Positions 9,085 to 16,436 of a DNA stretch of 64,000 bases are shown here, in pieces. This stretch comes from an uncultured Trueperaceae bacterium (GTDB taxonomy: Bacteria; Deinococcota; Deinococci; Deinococcales; Trueperaceae): assembly GCA_937873495.1 (NCBI GenBank), contig CALMXZ010000010.1:248001-312000 (forward strand). The letters run 5' to 3'. The translations under genes were made by a program, and so were the position numbers. Under the pieces are notes generated by a model. That model searched no databases. It had not been told where the DNA came from and worked only from the letters and a program-made list of their open reading frames with translations. The stretch's first letter is position 1; each line of letters begins with the position of its first letter.

Positions 9085-9116
9085 CGCACCGAACCCACTA
9101 TCAGGAGGCTCATCGG

Positions 9117-9485
9117 ATGGGTACAGACGTCCCCAGCACCAACCGCGCCCCACTCTCCGCCTACCTGAGGCGCGGCAACCACATCTACGTGTCCGGGCAG
9201 GTCCCCTTCGACACTGAAGGGAGGCTTGTTGGGGGCGACATAGCAGACCAGACCGACCAGGTGATCGACAACCTGGAACGCGTTCTCCACGAGGCCGGCG
9301 CGAGCCTGGCGGACGTCGTCAAGACGACCGTCTACCTGAGCGACGTCAAGCGCGATTTCGCCGGGATGAACGAGGCATACGCGCGTCGGTTCGGCGCGAA
9401 CTTGCCGACGCGGTCAACGGTCGGGGCCGAGCTGGCTATCGATGCCTTGATCGAGGTCGAGGCGATCGCGGTAGTGGGTAGTTGA
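9117..9485 (+). CDS. ridA: RidA-family enamine/imine deaminase
   Basis: A 122-residue YjgF/YER057c/UK114 protein. It shows GNHIYVSGQVPFDTEGRLV near the start, DVVKTTVYLSDVKRDFAGMN in the middle and LPTRSTVGAELAIDALIEVE at the end, including the conserved Arg that binds the carboxylate of 2-aminoacrylate and other enamines. RidA proteins hydrolyse reactive imines made by PLP- or flavin-dependent amino-acid enzymes. It follows the DauR-like gene by 32 bases with an AGGAGG ribosome site, so it probably shares that mRNA and cleans up products of amino-acid breakdown. Confidence 0.92.
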   Translation: MGTDVPSTNRAPLSAYLRRGNHIYVSGQVPFDTEGRLVGGDIADQTDQVIDNLERVLHEAGASLADVVKTTVYLSDVKRDFAGMNEAYARRFGANLPTRSTVGAELAIDALIEVEAIAVVGS

Positions 9486-9578
9486 TGGGGTCAGCCTGGC
9501 ATGAACACCAGGCAGCATGCCGCGTGGTCCGGGCGGTACTGTAGCGCCAGTCCTCCCGACTAGGTAAAGGAAACCTCC

Positions 9579-10742
9579 ATGCCCCAAGACATTCACGCCA
9601 GCCTAGAGCGCCTGATCGCCGCCCTGGTCCAGATCGACTCCGTCAACCCGACCCTGGACCCCGACCACCCCGGCGAAGCCGACCTGGCCTGCTTCGTCTC
9701 CACCTGGTGCACAGACCGCGGCCTGAAGGTCGACTGGCTCGAGTCCTACGCCCCCGGCCGTCCGAGCGTCGTCATCACGGCCCCAGGAACCGGCGGCGGC
9801 CGTAACGTCCTGCTCTACTCGCACCTGGACACGGTGGGCGTGAAGGGCATGGCCGCTCCGTTCGAGCCGCGCGTGGAGGGCGACCGCATGTACGGCCGCG
9901 GCACCATCGACATGAAGGCGAGCCTGGCCGTGTGCATGCTGCTGGTGGCCGACGCCGCGACGCGCGGCCTGGCCGGCGACGTCGTCCTCATGTGTGTGGC
10001 GGACGAGGAGCACGACAGCATCGGCACCCGCGAGGCGCTCGCGCACCTGGCGCGCACGGCGAGGTTCGACGCCGCCATCGTCACGGAGGTCACGAGCATG
10101 GAGCTGCACGTGGCGCACCGCGGGTTCGCGCTGTTCGAGGTCGAGCTCGAGGGCAAGGAGTCGCACACGTCCAAGCCGGTGGAGGGCGTGAACGCGCTAA
10201 CCCACCTCGGCAGGCTGCTTGCGGCGGTGGAGCGCCACGACGAGGAGTTGCGCCGCCGTACGCCTCACCCGCTGCTCGCTCACGGTTCGCTGCAGGCGGT
10301 GCTGGCTGAGGGTGGGCAGGAGCTGTTCACCACGCCGAGCAGGGCGAGCGCGGCCATCGAGCGGCGCACGCTGCCTGGTGAGACGGCCGCCACGACGCTG
10401 GCCGAGTTGGAGGCGCTGCTAGCGGAGCTGACGGCCGCCGACCCGACCGTGAAGCCGACCGTGCGCCAGGTCCTGGCGCGCTCCCCGTTCGAGGTCGCGC
10501 CCGGCGCAGAGGTGCTGGAGCTGCTCAGCGTGGCCATCGAGGCCGAGACGGGCACCGCGCCACCCAGGATCGGCGCGCCGTACTGGACCGACGCCGCGTT
10601 GATCGCCGAGGCCGGCATCCCGACCGTGCTGTTCGGGCCGACGGGCGGGGGCATCCATCAGCTGGACGAGTGGGTCGACCTCGGGAGCGTGCATGCGGTC
10701 ATGCGGGTCCTCAGGCGGGTCGTGGGGGAGTTGGCCGGCTGA
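9579..10742 (+). CDS. M20-family metallopeptidase (ArgE/DapE/CPG2 type)
   Basis: A 387-residue cytoplasmic zinc peptidase or deacylase. Metal-site marks are VLLYSHLDTVGVKG (His and Asp), GRGTIDMKASLAV (bridging Asp) and VLMCVADEEHDSIG (catalytic Glu then ligand Glu). The lid domain (about residues 180-290) is present and the last ligand His is in PTGGGIHQLDEWVDL. An AAAGGA site precedes the ATG. The exact substrate (N-acyl amino acid, dipeptide or succinyl-diaminopimelate) cannot be told. It lies behind ridA and overlaps the convergent thioesterase gene by 32 bases. Confidence 0.92.
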   Translation: MPQDIHASLERLIAALVQIDSVNPTLDPDHPGEADLACFVSTWCTDRGLKVDWLESYAPGRPSVVITAPGTGGGRNVLLYSHLDTVGVKGMAAPFEPRVEGDRMYGRGTIDMKASLAVCMLLVADAATRGLAGDVVLMCVADEEHDSIGTREALAHLARTARFDAAIVTEVTSMELHVAHRGFALFEVELEGKESHTSKPVEGVNALTHLGRLLAAVERHDEELRRRTPHPLLAHGSLQAVLAEGGQELFTTPSRASAAIERRTLPGETAATTLAELEALLAELTAADPTVKPTVRQVLARSPFEVAPGAEVLELLSVAIEAETGTAPPRIGAPYWTDAALIAEAGIPTVLFGPTGGGIHQLDEWVDLGSVHAVMRVLRRVVGELAG

Positions 10743-11160
10743 AAGTAGCCGTCCCGATGGCAACGAGCGTGCCGTTGGGATCGCTCACGTCGATGCGGAT
10801 GACGATCACGCGCCGCCCGCACCGCACGACCTGTGCCTCGGCCGTGAGGAACTCGCCGCGGCCCGGTTCGAGGTAGTCGACGCGCATGTCGATGGTGGCG
10901 ACGGCGAGAGCCTCCTGCAAGTCGGGAAGCTGTAGCGCCGCCGCGCCGCCCGCGGCCGCGTCGATGAGCGCGGATACGGCCCCGCCGTGGACCATGCCGC
11001 GGTAGGCGTTGCCGATGAGCTCCGCGCGCAGCGGCAGCTCCATGACCAACCTACCGGCCACGGCGTCGGTGGATACGAGCCGCACGCCAAGCAGCTTGTT
11101 GAACGGGATCAGCTCCTCGAGCATCGTCTTGAGGTCGAGGTTCAGCGGTTCGGCGGGCAT
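10711..11160 (-). CDS. PaaI-family hotdog thioesterase
   Basis: A 149-residue single hotdog-fold protein. The marks are NAYRGMVHGGAVSALIDAAAG near residue 50 (the HGG loop with the following Asp of acyl-CoA thioesterases) and MRVDYLEPGRGEFLTAEAQV. It should hydrolyse acyl- or aryl-CoA thioesters. The ATG lies six bases behind a TAGCAT hexamer with no ribosome site, so the mRNA is probably leaderless. It converges on, and overlaps, the M20 peptidase gene. Confidence 0.88.
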   Translation of the reverse strand: MPAEPLNLDLKTMLEELIPFNKLLGVRLVSTDAVAGRLVMELPLRAELIGNAYRGMVHGGAVSALIDAAAGGAAALQLPDLQEALAVATIDMRVDYLEPGRGEFLTAEAQVVRCGRRVIVIRIDVSDPNGTLVAIGTATFSRPTPPRPA

Positions 11161-11166
11161 GCGGTC

Positions 11167-11172
11167 ATGCTA
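11167..11172 (-). promoter_or_regulatory. -10 hexamer TAGCAT, leaderless start of the thioesterase gene
   Basis: Read on the minus strand, the hexamer ends six bases before the ATG at 11160, and no Shine-Dalgarno sequence lies between them. Confidence 0.5.
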
Positions 11173-11236
11173 TCCCCGGCTGGTGCTGAGAGGCCGGCTA
11201 TGTGCGATCCGCCCGGCAGACCGCCTTGGCCGCGAG

Positions 11237-11242
11237 TACTAT
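11237..11242 (+). promoter_or_regulatory. -10 hexamer TACTAT, leaderless start of the CAP-domain gene
   Basis: The hexamer is followed by TCGCGC and then the ATG at 11249. No ribosome site is present, so translation probably starts on a leaderless mRNA. Confidence 0.55.
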
Positions 11243-11248
11243 TCGCGC

Positions 11249-11755
11249 ATGCGAACGGTTCCTAAGGTGCTGCTGATACTCGGGTTCGTGTGTCTGTTGG
11301 CGAGTTGCGCGACGACGACGCCCCCCAAGGGCGATAAGGATCCGGATCCAGGTAAGCCGACGATGGCGGAGGCGATGTTGGCTGCGGTCAACGACGTGAG
11401 GACTGAGGGCACTACGTGTGGCGACACCGTGGCTCCGCCGGTCGGCGAGTTGCAGCTCAACGACCTCCTCACCGAGGCGGCGCAGGATCACAGCGACGAC
11501 ATGTACGCGCACGAGACCATGTCCCACGTCGGATCGGACGGCAGCAACCCCGGCGAGCGCATCGCCGCGACGGGCTACCAGGCCACCTGGTGGGGCGAGA
11601 ACGTGGCTTGGAACCAGAGGAGCGTCGAGGAGGTCATGGCCGCGTGGCTGAGCAGCACGGGCCACTGCGTCAACATAATGAACCCGAACTTCACCGAGTT
11701 CGGCGTGGGCGAGGCCGGTTACTACTGGACGCAGGTGTTCGGGCGGCCCCTCTAG
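11249..11755 (+). CDS. CAP/SCP-domain secreted lipoprotein
   Basis: A 168-residue protein with a lipoprotein signal (LLILGFVCLLASC, modified Cys near residue 19), a short acidic and Pro-rich linker and a CAP domain. CAP marks include LNDLLTEAAQDHSDDMYAHE, the MSHVGSDGSNPGERI loop with a conserved His, WGENVAW, and WLSSTGHCVNIMNPNF. Bacterial CAP proteins are secreted and their biochemical role is mostly unknown. A longer open frame reaches back to 11009 but has no signal peptide at its start; the -10 hexamer directly before 11249 supports this start. Confidence 0.88.
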   Translation: MRTVPKVLLILGFVCLLASCATTTPPKGDKDPDPGKPTMAEAMLAAVNDVRTEGTTCGDTVAPPVGELQLNDLLTEAAQDHSDDMYAHETMSHVGSDGSNPGERIAATGYQATWWGENVAWNQRSVEEVMAAWLSSTGHCVNIMNPNFTEFGVGEAGYYWTQVFGRPL

Positions 11756-11787
11756 CGACGGGCCGGTACGAGACGTCCCCTATGGCC

Positions 11788-12981
11788 CTACGGCATCGCG
11801 GCGTCGCATAGTGCCTCGTCCTGGAAAGGCGTGTAGTTGAAGTTCACCCCGCGCGCCTGCAAAGCGTAGATGGCGTCGTTGTTCTTCGGGTAGAGGTAGG
11901 GCAAGGCGCCGTTGAGGCCGAGGCAGTTCCGCTTGAGGTACAGCCAGGCGCCCGGCGCGAACATGTTGGGGTTCACGGTCAGGGGCCCCAGCTCCGAGAT
12001 GAGGTTGTTCTCGAGGTCGAGGTCCGTGATGCCGTCGGCCAGGTCGGTGAGGGGCAGCAGATCGGTGAGCTGGTTGTTGTCGAGGAGCAGCTTGGCGATC
12101 TTCGGGCTCCTGGCTATGCCGGTGAGGTTGGTCAACTGGTTGTAGCTGAGGACGAGCACGTCCAGGTTAACGGCCGGCAGGACCGGCACGGCGGTGAGCT
12201 GGTTGCGGGCGAAGTAGACCTCCTCGAGGTTCGTCATGGAGCCGAGGTCCGGCACGCTCGTGAGCTTGGCGCCGTTCACGCGCAGCACGCGCAGGGTCTT
12301 GACCTGCGTGATGCCGCTGAGGCTCGTCAACTGGCTGTTCTCGATCTCCAGGTTGGTGAGCGAAGGCGACTGTACTAGCTGACCCAGGCTCGTCACCGGG
12401 TTCCCCAGCGAGCGGAAGAACGTGAGGGACGGCAGGCTGCCGATCGCGTCCAGGTTGGTGATCGGGCTGTGGTCCGCCGCGATGCTCCTGAGCGCCGGCA
12501 GGCCCCGCAGCGGCTCAAGGCTGGTGACCTGCGTCTGGTCGAGCGACAACGACTCGAGGTCTTGCATGTTCGACGCGAAGGCGAGCGTGTCGAGCGGCAC
12601 TTCCCAGAACGTCAGGTCCTTGACCTTCGTGAGGGCCGCGAACTTCGCCGCCTGGGCCGTCGGGAACGGGCTCCTGTCGAAGCTCAGCCGCGTGACGTTG
12701 ACGAGGTACTGGACCCCCTCGAGCGAACTCAGGGTGACGCCCCGGATGTTCAACTGCTTCACCATCGCCAGGTTGGCGCAGGTGAGCTCCTCGCTACCGC
12801 CCGTGTCGCGTCGCACGGCCGTGGTGATGCTGGTGCGAAGGTTCTCGTCCGGGACGGTCACGACCGCGCTCGGGTCGGTGCACAGCGACCGCGGCGGTGG
12901 GGTCGGGGTACCGCAGGCGGTGAGGGCGGCTACCAGCAGACCGATAGCCAACAGGCTGGGGGACAGGGGACGATGACGCAT
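11788..12981 (-). CDS. Leucine-rich-repeat lipoprotein
   Basis: A 397-residue lipoprotein (LLAIGLLVAALTACG, Cys near residue 22). After a short region with DENLRTSITTAV and a Cys that resembles the cap of internalin-type proteins, about 12 repeats of roughly 22 residues follow, with patterns such as LTSLEPLRGLPALRSI and LTNLTGIARSPKIAKLLLDN. A Cys-containing C-cap ends it (LYLKRNCLGL, EALCDAAMP). It is probably a surface protein that binds another protein or a glycan. I start at 12981, where GGAGG is at proper distance, and not at the TTG four codons upstream. A TTAA-N7-TTAA motif lies 68 bases upstream. Confidence 0.9.
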   Translation of the reverse strand: MRHRPLSPSLLAIGLLVAALTACGTPTPPPRSLCTDPSAVVTVPDENLRTSITTAVRRDTGGSEELTCANLAMVKQLNIRGVTLSSLEGVQYLVNVTRLSFDRSPFPTAQAAKFAALTKVKDLTFWEVPLDTLAFASNMQDLESLSLDQTQVTSLEPLRGLPALRSIAADHSPITNLDAIGSLPSLTFFRSLGNPVTSLGQLVQSPSLTNLEIENSQLTSLSGITQVKTLRVLRVNGAKLTSVPDLGSMTNLEEVYFARNQLTAVPVLPAVNLDVLVLSYNQLTNLTGIARSPKIAKLLLDNNQLTDLLPLTDLADGITDLDLENNLISELGPLTVNPNMFAPGAWLYLKRNCLGLNGALPYLYPKNNDAIYALQARGVNFNYTPFQDEALCDAAMP

Positions 12982-13048
12982 GTGGGCCTCCAACGGGCTC
13001 GGGCGACCTCGATCGGTCGTCTTTGGCGTCAGTCTGCCCTCCCCGCGT

Positions 13049-13063
13049 TTAATCAGGCCTTAA
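13049..13063. promoter_or_regulatory. TTAA-N7-TTAA motif upstream of the LRR lipoprotein gene
   Basis: The 15 bases are TTAATCAGGCCTTAA; the outer GT and AC extend the symmetry to GTTTAA/TTAAAC. Two related 15-base motifs occur at 15523 and 54431, each upstream of a lipoprotein gene. The TTAA units repeat every 11 bases, as in sites of OmpR/PhoB-type regulators, but no such regulator is encoded in the window. Confidence 0.5.
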
Positions 13064-13071
13064 ACCGAATA

Positions 13072-13097
13072 GGTCCCCGCCGACAGTGGCGGGGACC
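13072..13097. terminator. Hairpin with 10-bp perfect stem
   Basis: Arms GGTCCCCGCC (13072-13081) and GGCGGGGACC (13088-13097) enclose GACAGT. It lies 70 bases past the stop of the 770-residue lipoprotein gene and 91 bases before the LRR gene start, both on the minus strand. There is no strong U-run, so it may be a factor-assisted terminator. Confidence 0.6.
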
Positions 13098-13166
13098 CTA
13101 GCTTCAAGCACAAGGATCTCGGAAAGACCGATCTCGGAAGCGGCGCACCTTGCCGGCTGGGCGACC

Positions 13167-15479
13167 TCAGAACGGGATCGTGAACTCGTGCGTGTGCACG
13201 ACGCCCTGGTCGCCGCCCGGGCGCCCGCAGCCGAGGTCGAACCCTGGGTCGGCCACGGTCGCTTGAGTGCCCTTCACGAGGTAGATGGTCTCTAGGCCGC
13301 TGCAGTAGCCGTAACTGTCACGCACCACGAACTTGAGGGTGTCGCCCTTCTTGGCGGTGAACTTGATGGGGCCGCGACTCCCGGAGAGCGAGCCGCCATC
13401 GTCGTAGATGACCTCGCCGTTAAGGCTGACCTGCAGTCCGTCGTCGACGCCGAAGGCGCTGGTCCCAGCGGCGTTGCCCGCGAGGACGTAGTCGTTCTTA
13501 TCGACGTACGTGACGCTCGCCCTCGCCTCGCCAAGGATGGTCTGGGTGCCGTCGTTGTCCACCACGACCGTCACGGTGACCGGCTGCACGGTCCCATCCT
13601 CGGTGTCCGACTCGCGGAAGGTCACGCTGGTCGACGGTCCGACGCTCGTCTGCGCGCCGCCCACGAAGGTGCTCTTGCCGAACGTCACGAACACGTAACC
13701 GAGGGTGCCGCTCTCCGGCATGGGGTCGACGGTGGCAGTGAGCGTTACCTCCTCGCCGAAGCCGAGCTCGGAGCTCTTGGGCGTGAGCGTGATGGTGCTC
13801 TCCCTGACCGTCACGGTCGCGGTGCCCTTCGCGATGACGGTCTCCGTGCCGTTCTGGTTCTGGATGGCTTCCACCGTCACGGTGTCCGTGCCGTACACGA
13901 CGTTGATCGTGTCGCGGTGCTTGTACGTGATGTTCAGGCTGCTCGTGGTGAACGGGAACGCCTTGTCGGTGCCGCCGTCCGTCGCGTAGCCGGCCAACGC
14001 CCCGGTGAGCGAGTAACGGTAGCTGATGGTCGATGCGTCGACGCCCTCGGGGAGATGGATCGCGGTCGCGAGGGCGACCTCGCCGCCGAAGCCGATGGTC
14101 GACTCCGCCGGCGTGATGCGGATGCTGACGGGCTTGCTCAGGACCTTGAACGTCTCTATGCGCTTCGACTGCGTGATCGTGCCGATTATCCCGCTGCCGC
14201 CCGAGCTGACGCTCCTGGCCGTCGAGCCGAGGAGGACCCTGAGGTTGCGGGTGAGGCGCTCGCGCATGTTCTGCAAGCCGTCGCGCGTGCGCACGTTCGG
14301 GTAGTACACGGCGAGGACGCGCTCCACGGTCGTCGGTAAGGCGCTGGAGTTGAACAGGTCGGCGAAGGCGGCGTCTATGCCCTTGGCGAAGTCGCCCGAC
14401 TCGATCTGCTGGACGGTGCCGGCCGATAGGCCTTGCAGGATGGGACCGATCTCGTCCGCGGTGCGCTGCTTGGCGCCCGCCTCCAGGGCGCTCGCGATGG
14501 TCGGCGCGAGGAAGCGTTCGATAGCGGTGCGCATGGCGAGTTCCCTAGCCGTCTGGGCCTGGTTGTTCGGGATGGCGCTGGAGAGCAGGTCCCCGCCCGC
14601 CCCCACCACGGTCACGGTGTAGATGGTCGTCTCGCCCTCCACACCGGGTAGAGCGACGCTGTCGGACTTGATGGCGCTGCGCGGCACCTCGCCTCGCGCG
14701 AAGCCGCTCAAGCTCTGGAAGGTACTCGCGGTGGACGGCTGTTCGATCGCGGCGCCGTCGAGCGCGAAGCTCGTCACGGCGCCGGCGTTGGGGTTCACCC
14801 GGTCGACGAACACGAACACGGGCCGCCTGAAGGCGTTGTACACGTTGACGGCGTCGGTGAGGGGCGCGGTCTCGCGCACGTAGATGCCGCTCGCCTGGTA
14901 GTCGGGGGAGATGGTCAGGTTGGCCGGGCTCAGGTCGACCCCGACATCGACCGGGGTGGAGGAGAAGGACGCGACCATGGCCTCGAGGGCGGCTTCTATG
15001 CCAGGCTCGCCGGCGCTCACGCTGGGCGGGCTGGCGAGAACGGCCGCCAGGACCGCCCCCGCTACGGGCTCGATGGCGGCGCTGCTGGAGAGGTAGTCGA
15101 GAAGGCTCTCCTGCATGGCAGGCTCGAGGAACTGGCCCTGGAGGGCGTAGAACGCGAGGGCCTCGGCGGTGGTGCGCACGCTCAAGGCGGCGCGGTCCTC
15201 GGACACGAACCCCATGAGGAGCGTGTCGCTGCCGCGTTGCACCGAGGCGAGGGTCGCTCCGGCGCCGGTCACGACCGCCTTGCCGGTGCTGCCGGTCAGG
15301 GGGGTCACTCCGTACGGTGTCGCGACGCTGGCCGTGCCCGCGCTGACGCCGGCGGGGAGCGCGACCTCTACGGTCAGGTCTCGCAGCGCGCCGGGGTCGA
15401 GCGGCCCGCCGGGGCTACAGGCGGGCACCGCTAGCAGGGTGAGTAACAGGACCAACCCGAAGCCGGTTCGACAGTTCAT
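13167..15479 (-). CDS. Large Ig-like lipoprotein, function unknown
   Basis: A 770-residue lipoprotein (signal LVLLLTLLAVPAC, Cys near residue 21). About residues 40-420 form a conserved but unnamed region shared with the lipoprotein at 54483: a start with SVATPYGVTPLTG, a helical YALQGQFLEPAMQESL segment and a SGIYVRE motif. Two Ig-like repeats follow (RITPAESTIGFGGEVALAT and TLTPKSSELGFGEEVTLTA), then a C-terminal beta domain with NGEVIYDDGGSLSG and two Cys that could bond. It is likely surface-exposed. A TTAA-N7-TTAA motif lies 44 bases upstream of the start. Confidence 0.75.
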   Translation of the reverse strand: MNCRTGFGLVLLLTLLAVPACSPGGPLDPGALRDLTVEVALPAGVSAGTASVATPYGVTPLTGSTGKAVVTGAGATLASVQRGSDTLLMGFVSEDRAALSVRTTAEALAFYALQGQFLEPAMQESLLDYLSSSAAIEPVAGAVLAAVLASPPSVSAGEPGIEAALEAMVASFSSTPVDVGVDLSPANLTISPDYQASGIYVRETAPLTDAVNVYNAFRRPVFVFVDRVNPNAGAVTSFALDGAAIEQPSTASTFQSLSGFARGEVPRSAIKSDSVALPGVEGETTIYTVTVVGAGGDLLSSAIPNNQAQTARELAMRTAIERFLAPTIASALEAGAKQRTADEIGPILQGLSAGTVQQIESGDFAKGIDAAFADLFNSSALPTTVERVLAVYYPNVRTRDGLQNMRERLTRNLRVLLGSTARSVSSGGSGIIGTITQSKRIETFKVLSKPVSIRITPAESTIGFGGEVALATAIHLPEGVDASTISYRYSLTGALAGYATDGGTDKAFPFTTSSLNITYKHRDTINVVYGTDTVTVEAIQNQNGTETVIAKGTATVTVRESTITLTPKSSELGFGEEVTLTATVDPMPESGTLGYVFVTFGKSTFVGGAQTSVGPSTSVTFRESDTEDGTVQPVTVTVVVDNDGTQTILGEARASVTYVDKNDYVLAGNAAGTSAFGVDDGLQVSLNGEVIYDDGGSLSGSRGPIKFTAKKGDTLKFVVRDSYGYCSGLETIYLVKGTQATVADPGFDLGCGRPGGDQGVVHTHEFTIPF

Positions 15480-15522
15480 CGGTTCCTCCGTATACCCCGG
15501 ACGGAGTGTAGGTCGGCGGGGC

Positions 15523-15537
15523 TTAAGAGTCGATTAA
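15523..15537. promoter_or_regulatory. TTAA-N7-TTAA motif upstream of the 770-residue lipoprotein gene
   Basis: On the minus strand the site reads TTAATCGACTCTTAA and lies 44-58 bases before the start codon. It shares TTAATC-N4-CTTAA with the site at 13049. Confidence 0.5.
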
Positions 15538-15608
15538 AGCGTCGTCGGCGGGCATGGCGGCGCGGCACCGGTAGCGGCGACGGCTCGCCGCGTCCGCGCA
15601 CGGGGGCT

Positions 15609-16328
15609 TCAAGTCGCCGAGGCCGCCATGGCCTTCTCGATCTCCCTCGCGCACCCTCTGATCGTCGGCGCCAGCTCCACCAACCGCTCGGGTGTGAGGT
15701 AGGCGATGGCGCCGTTGAAGCTCACCCCGGCGACCGCCTGCCCGGAAGGGCTGTAGACGGCGGTCGCCACGCAGGCCACCCCACTCGCGCTCTCCTCCAG
15801 GTCGAGCGCGTAGCCCCGCTCCTTGATGTCGGCGAGCTCGGCCAGCAGGCGTGCCCGTTCCTTGCGCCCGATGCCGCTCAGGAAGTAGGGCCACTCGTGC
15901 TCCGGTTGGCTGGCGATCATGGCCTTGCCAACGCCCGTCATGTAGGCCGGTGTGCGCTGACCGACGTACGCGTTGACCTGGAGCTGCCTACCGCCGACGA
16001 TGCGGTCGACTACCACGCTGTAACTGCCGTCGAGAACGGCGATATGCACGGTTTCGCCGGTCCGCTCGCAGTAGTTGTTGGCGATCGGCTTGGCGACCTT
16101 GGTGAAGCGGAGGCTGGTCTTCTTCTTCTCGCCGAGCTCGAGGAGGCGATAGCCGAGGCTGTAGCGTTGCTCCTTGCTCTCCAGGTAGCGGTACTTGACC
16201 AACGAGGCGGCCAGGCGGTGAGTGGTGCTGCGCGAGAATCCGGATGCCTGGCAGAGTTCCTGAAGCGACAGATCGCCGTCGCTCACGAGCTCTACGAGCT
16301 GGAGCGCCTTCTCTAGGGTTGTGCTCAC
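15609..16328 (-). CDS. IclR-family transcriptional regulator
   Basis: A 239-residue protein with an N-terminal winged helix (LSLQELCQASGFSRSTTHRL, residues 20-40) and an IclR effector domain (GETVHIAVLDGSYSVVVDRI, then the SGVACVATAVYSPSGQAVAG loop near residue 190 that closes the ligand pocket). The GTG start lies six bases behind a TAGGAT hexamer, so the mRNA is probably leaderless. It sits directly downstream of the M28-M20-M24 peptidase operon on the same strand but has its own promoter. It is the likely regulator of that operon or of the divergent importer. Confidence 0.92.
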   Translation of the reverse strand: MSTTLEKALQLVELVSDGDLSLQELCQASGFSRSTTHRLAASLVKYRYLESKEQRYSLGYRLLELGEKKKTSLRFTKVAKPIANNYCERTGETVHIAVLDGSYSVVVDRIVGGRQLQVNAYVGQRTPAYMTGVGKAMIASQPEHEWPYFLSGIGRKERARLLAELADIKERGYALDLEESASGVACVATAVYSPSGQAVAGVSFNGAIAYLTPERLVELAPTIRGCAREIEKAMAASAT

Positions 16329-16334
16329 GCCGAC

Positions 16335-16340
16335 ATCCTA
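16335..16340 (-). promoter_or_regulatory. -10 hexamer TAGGAT, leaderless GTG start of the IclR gene
   Basis: On the minus strand TAGGAT is followed by GTCGGC and then the GTG at 16328. There is no ribosome site. Confidence 0.5.
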
Positions 16341-16436
16341 GAACGAAAGCACCAGGCTACCCGAACCGTAGGCCGCACGGCTTCGTCGTCCCCCCGCTCG
16401 GCCGTCTGCGCCGCAGTACAGGAGCGCGCGGCTCGC

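Noticed and set aside
9494..9513. GCCTGG/CCAGGC hairpin after ridA as a terminator
   Set aside because: The stem has only six pairs and an eight-base loop with no U-run, so it is too weak to call.
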